Shown here piece after piece: positions 1 to 5,559 of a DNA stretch of 5,949 bases. The notes beneath the pieces were generated by a model. It did not search any database, was not told the DNA's origin, and saw only the letters and a program-made list of their open reading frames with translations. Each line of letters opens with the position of its first letter. Position 1 is the stretch's first letter. Source of the stretch: Legionellales bacterium (GTDB lineage: Bacteria; Pseudomonadota; Gammaproteobacteria; Berkiellales; Berkiellaceae). The translations under genes were made by a program, and so were the position numbers. The stretch covers positions 1-5,949 of the forward strand of contig JAHFQF010000150.1 in NCBI GenBank assembly GCA_023266435.1, read 5' to 3'.

Positions 1-634
1 ATTAATTTGCTTAGCGACACCTAATAATCCTACGGGACAATGGATTGACCCCAAACAGGTGTTAGCTTGGATACAGGCAGTACCTCAGCATATTTTAATT
101 TTATTAGATGAAGCCTACTATGAATACTTGAATACCGATCAACTCAGCCATGCGCATCAATGGTTAGATAAACACCCAAATGTGTTGATTACGCGAACTT
201 TTTCTAAGATTTATGGCTTGGCTGGAATTAGACTGGGTTATGGGATAGGAAAACCTGAGTTGATTCAGTGGTTAAATCGTATTCGACAGCCATTTAATAC
301 CAGTCGTCTTGCACAGCAATTGGGTGTGGTCGCCTTGTCTGATCAAGATCATGTTAAATTTTGCCAAGCAAAGACCCAACAAGAGCGGATACGTCTACAT
401 GCGGCAGTGTCTGCGCTAGGCTTGAATGTCTTACCGAGTCATGCAAACTTTATTACAATAGAAACGGGCAAACATACGGAGACGATCAATCAAGCATTGC
501 TCCGGGAGGGGATCATTGTGCGACCTTTAAAAGGATTTAATATACCTGATTTTATGAGGGTTAGTATTGGGAAGCCTGCTGAATGTGAGAGATTCTTAAA
601 TACCTTTTCGGCGATATGGGAGAAAATAGCATGA
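1..634 (+). CDS. hisC: HisC-family PLP aminotransferase, C-terminal part (5' end cut by window)
   Basis: This is a fold-type I PLP aminotransferase of the histidinol-phosphate aminotransferase family. The frame is open from base 2, so the gene starts before the window; the visible part is 210 residues of a family usually about 350-370 long. Seen in order, numbered from the first visible codon: the PNNPTG motif (7-12), LLDEAYYEY with the PLP-contacting Asp36 and Tyr39, the TFSK motif with the Schiff-base Lys69, GIRLGYG with the phosphate-binding Arg77, and MRVSIG near the C-terminus with the substrate-carboxylate Arg186. All key residues in this part are present. The stop overlaps the phhB start (ATGA), so the two genes are probably translationally coupled. 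HisC paralogues can transaminate aromatic 2-oxo acids. The phhB linkage makes that role plausible here, but it is inference; the sequence cannot separate it from a histidine-biosynthesis role. Confidence 0.9.
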   Translation, partial: LICLATPNNPTGQWIDPKQVLAWIQAVPQHILILLDEAYYEYLNTDQLSHAHQWLDKHPNVLITRTFSKIYGLAGIRLGYGIGKPELIQWLNRIRQPFNTSRLAQQLGVVALSDQDHVKFCQAKTQQERIRLHAAVSALGLNVLPSHANFITIETGKHTETINQALLREGIIVRPLKGFNIPDFMRVSIGKPAECERFLNTFSAIWEKIA

Positions 635-984
635 GTAATACTTTACTTGAAAAACGTTGTGTAGCGTGTGAGGGGGGTACAGAGCCTTTAACAACAGTGC
701 AGATTACGCAGTATTTGAAACAAATAGCAGATTGGACATTTGATCCAGCAACTCATCGTATTACTAAAACCTATCGTTTTCGAAACTATTATCAAACCAT
801 TGCTTTTGTAAATGCGATTGCTTGGGTAGCAAACTATGAAAATCATCATCCGGATTTAGAGGTCGCGTTTAATCAGTGTATTGTTCATTACACAACGCAT
901 GCGATTAATGGACTGTCTGAAAATGATTTTATTTGTGCAGCAAAGACAGACTTATTATACGAAAAGCGCCCTGGACAACCTTAA
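631..984 (+). CDS. phhB: Pterin-4a-carbinolamine dehydratase
   Basis: PhhB dehydrates 4a-hydroxytetrahydropterin, made when phenylalanine hydroxylase turns over, to quinonoid dihydropterin so that the cofactor can be recycled. The protein is 117 residues, normal for this small cytosolic family. The active-site pattern is complete: His72-His73-Pro74 in YENHHPD, His90 in THAINGLSENDF, and Asp99. The N-terminus CVACEGG (from Cys10) is typical of gammaproteobacterial members. I chose the ATG at 631 rather than the in-frame ATG at 616. The 631 start gives the ATGA overlap with hisC, sits about seven bases after a GGAGAA ribosome-binding site at 619-624, and begins where homologues usually begin. 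The partner phhA lies about 1.2 kb away on the opposite strand in a convergent unit, so the two are not co-transcribed. The function call is firm. Confidence 0.95.
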   Translation: MSNTLLEKRCVACEGGTEPLTTVQITQYLKQIADWTFDPATHRITKTYRFRNYYQTIAFVNAIAWVANYENHHPDLEVAFNQCIVHYTTHAINGLSENDFICAAKTDLLYEKRPGQP

Positions 985-1140
985 TCGGTGCAGAGAAAGA
1001 AGGGGCGGGTAGGCATGTCGCAGTCATCTTCGCATCTCCCCCCACTTCACTGATTCTACATCTAGAGTAGTGTACATCGAAATGAAAAATAGCTCGCAGG
1101 TATAGTGTTGCCAGCCGCTTGGTCAGCGCGTTGGCCATCT
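985..1140. other. Convergent intergenic region plus atypical 3' end of the patatin gene
   Basis: Phhb and the patatin-like gene converge here, their stops 77 bases apart. The stretch looks more GC-rich than its surroundings, with a C6 run at about 1037-1042. It continues into the last 25 codons of the patatin gene without a visible change in character. No hairpin followed by a T-run is apparent for either direction, so I cannot place a terminator. A second minus-strand frame from an ATG at 1138 stays open through the region and on into antisense phhB. That could be chance, or a trace of an interspersed repeat or decayed gene. Its boundaries and identity are uncertain. Confidence 0.25.
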
Positions 1141-2165
1141 AATGTGGGTGTCAAGGGTGGAGAGGGTTGTAGTAATGGATCAGTATATGGGTCAAAAGAA
1201 GTCAGCTGGGTTCTTGATTCAGGTGTAGGGTGACTCAGTAAAAATTGACAGGTTGTTCGTCGTCCACTGTCAATTAACCTTGTTTTGTCCTCCCTAGTCA
1301 GTTTTAATTGCATAGACGAGATCCCAAGCGAATCGATAAAAACTGTTCTGTTGACTACTTTGGGGTCGCTAAGTGGAACATATACATTGGCATTGATGAG
1401 ATCGACGACCTCTTGCGTTGCATTATGTAAGATACTGGGATGAAATGCTTTATACGTTTGTGTATCTAAAAATTCATTTTGTTTACCAATGACAAAATTA
1501 ATCGACTTGGCATACAAAGTAGGATCATTGGCATGTTTATTGACATAATAAGCAAAGGGATCATTGCAAAGCACACCACCATCGGTAAAATAACAGAGCT
1601 TCTCCCCGTCGGCCATAGGGAACTTCAAGGCATACGGTATTAAATACAACGGTGCGGAGGCAGAGGCAAGCGCGGCATCTACTAAGCGTACATTAGGTGT
1701 TGTTTCATAGGAAAATACAGTCAGCGGATTATTTTTAGCATTCAAATTGACAGCCAGGATAACTAAGTTACGAAACCCTGCCATAGGTTTTCTGTCCATC
1801 AGTGCATGCAGTTGTTTGAACGTGGCATTTGGAATACCTGTTTTCTTTTCAATTAATTCGCTTAAAGTTTTTTGCAAATGCTCGGCTTTGTAGACTCCGC
1901 CTTTAACAAAAAGCTCAAAAAACTCAGAAAGTAGTGTCACGCTATCAGAGACTTCTTTGTAATAGTCTAAATTAAAAATCAGCTTTTCTAATTCGGTTGC
2001 ATTATAGTCAACTGCCAGTAATAGGGCGATAATGGCGCCACCAGAAGTGCCGAGTAAAGTTTTTAGAGATTGGAGCTGCTCAAATTCTGACAGTGCTTTT
2101 GCTGCACCTGCATAAGCAGTCAAACGAACACCACAGCCAGAAAAGGCAGCGATTTCTAAGGGCAT
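1062..2165 (-). CDS. Patatin-like phospholipase
   Basis: This is a serine acyl hydrolase of the patatin-like family, predicted to release fatty acids from phospholipids or other acyl lipids. Numbered from the ATG at 2165 (367 residues), the nucleophile elbow is GTSGG with Ser41 and the dyad Asp is in DGG (Asp195). An N-terminal SGCGVRLTAYAG segment (9-20) stands where the glycine-rich oxyanion loop belongs, with Ser-Gly-Cys-Gly instead of the common Gly-Gly-Gly. ASASAPLYLIPY (168-179) is the conserved family block before the Asp. No signal peptide or clear membrane segment is visible. I prefer this ATG because AAAAGGA lies seven bases upstream; a TTG start six codons earlier (2183) is possible but would put that site inside the gene. 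The start lies 34 bases after the phhA stop, so co-transcription is likely. From about residue 312 the C-terminus is Pro/Thr-rich, and residues 343-367 look unlike the rest. Legionella encodes many patatin-like secreted effectors; whether this one is secreted is not shown. Confidence 0.88.
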   Translation of the reverse strand: MPLEIAAFSGCGVRLTAYAGAAKALSEFEQLQSLKTLLGTSGGAIIALLLAVDYNATELEKLIFNLDYYKEVSDSVTLLSEFFELFVKGGVYKAEHLQKTLSELIEKKTGIPNATFKQLHALMDRKPMAGFRNLVILAVNLNAKNNPLTVFSYETTPNVRLVDAALASASAPLYLIPYALKFPMADGEKLCYFTDGGVLCNDPFAYYVNKHANDPTLYAKSINFVIGKQNEFLDTQTYKAFHPSILHNATQEVVDLINANVYVPLSDPKVVNRTVFIDSLGISSMQLKLTREDKTRLIDSGRRTTCQFLLSHPTPESRTQLTSFDPYTDPLLQPSPPLTPTLDGQRADQAAGNTIPASYFSFRCTLL

Positions 2166-2199
2166 AAGAAAATCCTTTTTCAAAGTCCAAATAAGTACT

Positions 2200-2994
2200 C
2201 TATGGTGTTTGGTTTTTTTTGTAAAGAGGGGGGTATAACCCTAAAGTATGGGCGTTTTTTACTTCCTGCAAAATGTCTTTTTGCATCACATCGTATAATT
2301 GTTGATAGGTGTTAATCACGAAATAAATGGGTTGAAAAATATCAATTCGATAAGGAGTCCGCAGAATATCCATTAAATTAAAACGCTGGCGTTTAGGCGT
2401 ATTGCTTTCAAGTGCATATTGCGTTTCACCTACTGATGAAAGGATGCCGCCGCCATAGACGCGTAACCCCTCGGGTGTTTGAATGAGGCCAAATTCTACG
2501 GTAAACCAATAGAGTCTGGCTAAGAACAGGCGCTCTTTAGGAGAAGCTTTCTTGCCTAGTTCACCATAATGTTGAGCAAAATCAGCGAAAATTGGATTGG
2601 TGAGCAAGGGGCAATGTCCGAAAATTTCATGAAAAATATCCGGCTCTTGCAAATAATCAAAGTCTTCACGACGGCGAATGAATGTAGCAGCCGGAAATTT
2701 CCTTTTAGACAGTAAATCAAAAAAGCGCTCAAAATCAATGAGGGCAGGTACAGGCGCGACTTCCCAGCCAGTGCAAGCTTTTAATTTGGCATTGATGTCA
2801 GGAATCTGAGGTATTGCTTCTTGATTGAGCTGAAGTTTATTGAGACCCACAATAAACTCATGACAAGCGCGATTTTGAATAATGTGATACTGCCGTGCAC
2901 ACAAATCTTTCCAAATGCGATTTTCTGCTACAGAATAACGGACATACCCTTGTTGATCGGGTTTAATGGAAACGTATTTTTCTTTTTTAGCCAC
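2200..2994 (-). CDS. phhA: Phenylalanine 4-hydroxylase
   Basis: A non-haem iron, tetrahydropterin-dependent hydroxylase that converts phenylalanine to tyrosine in the cytosol. At 264 residues it is a single catalytic domain of the usual bacterial length, without the regulatory ACT domain of animal enzymes. The 2-His-1-carboxylate iron site is complete: His122 and His127 in PDIFHEIFGHCP, and Glu167 in YWFTVEFGL. Other family blocks present are NRACHEF (41-47), TGWEVAPVPALI (75-86), FIRRREDFDYLQEPD (105-119), and VYGGGILSSVGE (179-190). The start is a GTG at 2994; a TGA lies in frame three codons upstream and no good alternative follows, so the choice is well forced. No Shine-Dalgarno sequence lies at normal spacing: the nearest purine tract, AAAAGAGG at 3019-3026, is 24 bases away. 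The C-terminus is encoded across an A8 run at 2213-2220. The gene leads a likely two-gene unit with the patatin-like gene. Confidence 0.96.
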   Translation of the reverse strand: MAKKEKYVSIKPDQQGYVRYSVAENRIWKDLCARQYHIIQNRACHEFIVGLNKLQLNQEAIPQIPDINAKLKACTGWEVAPVPALIDFERFFDLLSKRKFPAATFIRRREDFDYLQEPDIFHEIFGHCPLLTNPIFADFAQHYGELGKKASPKERLFLARLYWFTVEFGLIQTPEGLRVYGGGILSSVGETQYALESNTPKRQRFNLMDILRTPYRIDIFQPIYFVINTYQQLYDVMQKDILQEVKNAHTLGLYPPLYKKNQTP

Positions 2995-3029
2995 AGTGAG
3001 TCACATTGAAGTAAAAAGCCTCTTTTATC

Positions 3030-3058
3030 TTTATAGCACACATCAAATTAACTGGCCA
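3030..3058 (-). promoter_or_regulatory. Candidate sigma-70 promoter for phhA
   Basis: On the minus strand, TGGCCA (3053-3058, 4 of 6 to the -35 consensus) is followed after 17 bases by TATAAA (3030-3035, 5 of 6 to the -10), preceded by TGC to make an extended -10. This would give a leader of about 30 bases before the phhA GTG start. The -35 lies within the perfect 10-bp palindrome ACTGGCCAGT (3051-3060), a possible operator half-way between the promoter and the repeat element that ends at 3065. Assigned by eye only. Confidence 0.4.
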
Positions 3059-3064
3059 GTGCCT

Positions 3065-3229
3065 ATATACTCAAGATAATGCAAAATGCGTAGTTTATAG
3101 CAAAGCCAATTTAGCCAGATGAAGTTTTCCGAACCAAGGAATAGTCGATACTATTGCGAGGTGAGGAAGGCTGCAGAGGGTTAAATTCGAGCAGCTAGAA
3201 ACAGGTATTTTGAAGTATCTTGGGTATAT
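3065..3229. repeat. Palindromic MITE-like repeat element, about 165 bp
   Basis: The ends are inverted repeats: TATACTCAAGATAATGCAAA at 3066-3085, and on the other strand TATACCCAAGATACTTCAAA reading inward from 3228. Over the first 24 bases the two ends agree at 20. Similarity continues inward after a one-base shift (TTTaTAGC against TTTcTAGC), then through AATTTA, TGnAG, TTCC and ACC blocks at matching distances. At the exact centre is a perfect hairpin, AATAGT-CGAT-ACTATT (3140-3155). The whole element can therefore fold into one long imperfect hairpin with arms of about 80 bases. It has no open reading frame, so any movement would need a transposase supplied in trans. A flanking target duplication is not clear beyond the TA-rich ends. 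It lies downstream of scoB and about seven bases upstream of the candidate phhA -35. Confidence 0.7.
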
Positions 3230-3240
3230 GATATAGGGAT

Positions 3241-3897
3241 TTAAAAAAGCATTTCTGGTACATACTCAGGTATGATGAGCTTGCCAGCTGTTTTCTCTTT
3301 AATTTCCTCTACAGATACGCCTGGGGCGCGTTCTAAAAGCCAAAAAGCGCCGTCTTTAATCTCGAGAAAAGCCAGGTCGGTGACCACCCGGCGAATGCAG
3401 TGAACACCTGTTAAAGGTAGCTCGCAATGAGGTAAGAGTTTAGACTCACCTTGTTTATTCGCATGAATCATAGCTACGATAATGTTATTTGCACTGGCCA
3501 CTAAATCCATTGCGCCCCCCATGCCTTTCACCAGCTTGCCAGGAATCATCCAAGAAGCGATATTTCCAAGCTGATCAACCTCAAAAGCACCTAATACAGT
3601 GAGATCAATATGTCCCCCACGAATCATGGAAAAACTTTCAGCGGAAGAGAAATAACAAGCGCCAGGAATTGCTGTCACAGTTTGCTTACCTGCATTAATT
3701 AAATCCGGATCCACGGTTTTTTCAGTGGGGAACTCTCCCATACCTAATAAACCATTTTCAGATTGCAGCATGACTGAAACATGAGGCGGTAAATAATTGG
3801 CTACAAGCGTCGGAATGCCTATCCCTAAGTTCACATAAAATCCATCTTGAATTTCTTGAGCGATGCGTTTTGCAATTTGTTCTCTTGTTAAAGCCAT
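3241..3897 (-). CDS. scoB: Succinyl-CoA:3-ketoacid CoA-transferase, subunit B
   Basis: The beta subunit of a family I CoA-transferase, which with ScoA moves CoA from succinyl-CoA to acetoacetate (or another 3-oxo acid). It carries the catalytic glutamate that forms the CoA thioester, Glu47 in the SENG motif (46-49) followed by GLLGMGEFP. Other SCOT-B blocks are LGIGIPTLVANYL (24-36), INAGKQTVTAIPGACYFSS, and GGHIDLTVLGAFEVDQLGNIASW. The 218-residue length is normal. The ATG at 3897 is preceded by AAGGA with about eight bases of spacing. The gene follows scoA on the same strand after a 71-base gap that contains a 33-bp hairpin repeat, so expression may be partly uncoupled from scoA. Acetoacetate as substrate is inferred from the mvaB context; related butyrate or 3-oxoadipate transferases share the fold, but those motifs fit less well. 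Confidence 0.93.
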   Translation of the reverse strand: MALTREQIAKRIAQEIQDGFYVNLGIGIPTLVANYLPPHVSVMLQSENGLLGMGEFPTEKTVDPDLINAGKQTVTAIPGACYFSSAESFSMIRGGHIDLTVLGAFEVDQLGNIASWMIPGKLVKGMGGAMDLVASANNIIVAMIHANKQGESKLLPHCELPLTGVHCIRRVVTDLAFLEIKDGAFWLLERAPGVSVEEIKEKTAGKLIIPEYVPEMLF

Positions 3898-3934
3898 GCT
3901 GTTATTCCTTGACAGACTGTAGTCATTTAATATT

Positions 3935-3967
3935 TATACCCAAGCATTTGGAGTTATCTTGAGTATA
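3935..3967. repeat. 33-bp hairpin, internally deleted copy of the palindromic repeat
   Basis: The arms TATACCCAAG (3935-3944) and CTTGAGTATA (3958-3967) pair with one mismatch around a 13-base loop. Read on the minus strand, the first 24 bases match the left end of the element at 3066-3089 at 21 positions. The last nine, TTGGGTATA, match its right end. The simplest reading is a derivative of the same family that has lost its middle. It starts two bases after the scoA stop, inside a four-gene operon. There is no U-run after it in the transcription direction, so it does not look like a standard intrinsic terminator, though it could stabilise the scoA 3' end or attenuate scoB. Confidence 0.65.
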
Positions 3968-3968
3968 T

Positions 3969-4670
3969 TTAAATTGCTTTTAGAGTACGCTGTTCAATCC
4001 TTTTTTCAAAGGAGCCTTGAATCACTCGGTCGACATAAATACCTGGTGTATGAATATGATTGGGATCTAATTGACCTGCTTCCACGATTTCCTCGACTTC
4101 AGCAACCGTGATCTTTCCAGCAGCAGCCATCATGGGATTAAAATTCATAGCAGTTTTGCGATAGATAAGATTACCCATGGTATCTGCTTGGTAAGCTTTG
4201 ATTAAGGAAAAATCTGATTTTAAAGCGTGCTCCAACACATACTGCTTACTGCCAAATTGTCGTGTTTCTTTGCCCTCAGCCACTAGCGTTCCGTATCCAG
4301 TTGGTGTGAAAAAAGCAGGAATTCCAGCCCCCCCGGCTCGAATTTTTTCAGCAAGTGTACCTTGTGGAGTCAAAACGACCTCCATTTCGCCAGATAATGT
4401 TAATGCTTCAAATAATGCATTTTCGCCTACATAGGAGGCAATCATGGTTTTAATCTGCCGTTTCTCTAAGAGCATCCCTAAACCAAATCCATCTACACCG
4501 GCATTGTTAGAGATACAAGTGAGTTTGGAAACGCCTAACTGGTATAGATGCTTGATCAGGCCCTCAGGAATACCACATAATCCAAATCCACCCACCATGA
4601 CTGTCATGTTGTCTGTGAGTCCTGCTAAGGCCTCTTCATAGGTTTTGACTACTTTATGGAAAGCTTGCAT
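3969..4670 (-). CDS. scoA: Succinyl-CoA:3-ketoacid CoA-transferase, subunit A
   Basis: The alpha subunit partner of ScoB. The 233-residue length is usual. The CoA-transferase family I signature is at residues 20-35 (DNMTVMVGGFGLCGIP), followed by ISNNAGVDGFGLGMLL (53-68), RAGGAGIPAFFTPTGYGT, and NFNPMMAAAGKITVAEVEEIVE, all characteristic of SCOT-A. The ATG at 4670 follows the mvaB stop by four bases. Its ribosome-binding site, TAAGGA, overlaps the last codons of mvaB with about eight bases of spacing; a second AAGGA lies only one base from the ATG and is too close to serve. This tight spacing makes co-transcription with mvaB almost certain and argues for acetoacetate, the HMG-CoA lyase product, as the acceptor. 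Confidence 0.94.
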   Translation of the reverse strand: MQAFHKVVKTYEEALAGLTDNMTVMVGGFGLCGIPEGLIKHLYQLGVSKLTCISNNAGVDGFGLGMLLEKRQIKTMIASYVGENALFEALTLSGEMEVVLTPQGTLAEKIRAGGAGIPAFFTPTGYGTLVAEGKETRQFGSKQYVLEHALKSDFSLIKAYQADTMGNLIYRKTAMNFNPMMAAAGKITVAEVEEIVEAGQLDPNHIHTPGIYVDRVIQGSFEKRIEQRTLKAI

Positions 4671-4674
4671 GTCC

Positions 4675-5559
4675 TTATTCCTTATACGCCAGTGCGACTT
4701 TAGAGCGTGTCTGTATGCCTAATTGTGCACAAATTTTTTGTCCAGCTTTGATCACGTCAGATAGGGAAACACCCGTGGAAAATCCCAACCCATGCAGCAT
4801 GTAAATGACTTCTTCTGTAGCCACATTACCACTTGCGCCACGCGCATAAGGGCAACCACCCAGACCTGCGCAGCTGGCATCCACGATCCGAACACCTGCT
4901 TCTAAACTTGCTAAGACATTGGCAAGTGCTTGACCATAGGTATCGTGAAAGTGCACTGCCAACTGCGCTAAAGGAATCGCTTGCGCAATGGTTTTAACGA
5001 GCGTTGCTGCTTGTTTAGGCGTCCCTACACCGATGGTATCTCCTAATGAGATTTCATCGCACCCCATGGTAAAAAGTTTTTCGGCCATGTCACAGACGAC
5101 TTGAGGCGATACTGGGCCCTCATAAGGACAGCCTAAGACACAGGACAAATATCCTCTGACCCACATGCCTGATTGCTTGGCTTCTTTGACGATATCTTGA
5201 AAACGATCCACGCTTTCGGCCAGACTGCAGCGAATATTTTTTTGTGAAAAAGTTTCTGTGCAAGCAGCAAACACCGCGATGGAATGGCTATTTGCTGTTT
5301 TAGCTTGTTCAAATCCTACTTGATTTGGTACTAATACAGGTAATCTACAAGGCAAATCTGAACAAAGTGCCAGCACTTCGTCAGTATTTGCCATTTGTGG
5401 GAGATATTTAGGAGATACAAAGCTACCGACTTCTATGATCGATAAGCCCGCTTGTGCTAAATCATGGATGAACTGTGAACGGGCAGTAGGCGATAGAACA
5501 GTTTTTTCATTTTGTAGGCCATCACGAGGGCCCACTTCAACCAGTTTAATTTTATCCAT
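4675..5559 (-). CDS. mvaB: Hydroxymethylglutaryl-CoA lyase
   Basis: Cleaves 3-hydroxy-3-methylglutaryl-CoA into acetoacetate and acetyl-CoA, the last step of leucine degradation (also called liuE). It is a 294-residue TIM-barrel enzyme of the HMGL-like family, close to the usual 300. Catalytic features are all visible: VGPRDGLQNE with Arg12 and metal-ligand Asp13, IEVGSFVSP (42-50), the metal histidines His203 and His205 in VHFHDTYGQ, and the signature loop GLGGCPYARGASGNVATE with catalytic Cys236 and metal-ligand Asn245. The ATG at 5559 overlaps the 3' end of the upstream carboxylase gene by eight bases, indicating translational coupling. Only a weak purine tract (GGAAG), with long spacing, precedes it. 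No second homologous domain suggests isopropylmalate or homocitrate synthase; the GCPYA motif and context are decisive. Confidence 0.96.
   Translation of the reverse strand: MDKIKLVEVGPRDGLQNEKTVLSPTARSQFIHDLAQAGLSIIEVGSFVSPKYLPQMANTDEVLALCSDLPCRLPVLVPNQVGFEQAKTANSHSIAVFAACTETFSQKNIRCSLAESVDRFQDIVKEAKQSGMWVRGYLSCVLGCPYEGPVSPQVVCDMAEKLFTMGCDEISLGDTIGVGTPKQAATLVKTIAQAIPLAQLAVHFHDTYGQALANVLASLEAGVRIVDASCAGLGGCPYARGASGNVATEEVIYMLHGLGFSTGVSLSDVIKAGQKICAQLGIQTRSKVALAYKE

Noticed and set aside
616..630. Five-codon N-terminal extension of PhhB from the ATG at 616
   Set aside because: The ATG at 631 has a ribosome-binding site and the ATGA overlap; the extension would place that site inside the gene.
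929..1138. Minus-strand open frame of 69 codons overlapping the ends of phhB and the patatin gene
   Set aside because: It overlaps two well-supported genes, has no ribosome-binding site I can see and no recognised domain. I kept the unusual DNA as an observation but not as a gene.
2166..2183. Upstream TTG start for the patatin-like protein
   Set aside because: The purine-rich AAAAGGA between the TTG and the ATG is correctly placed to serve the ATG at 2165.
2556..2738. Minus-strand open frame inside phhA
   Set aside because: It lies wholly within the strongly supported phenylalanine hydroxylase in another frame and has no recognisable motif.
2821..3009. Plus-strand open frame opposite the 5' end of phhA
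   Set aside because: Antisense shadow of a conserved coding sequence, without family features.
3935..3967. Intrinsic terminator between scoA and scoB
   Set aside because: The stem is AT-rich at its base and lacks a following U-run in the transcription direction; the match to the 165-bp repeat explains it better.
4198..4641. Two plus-strand open frames opposite scoA
   Set aside because: Both are antisense to conserved CoA-transferase sequence and look like translated complement rather than protein.
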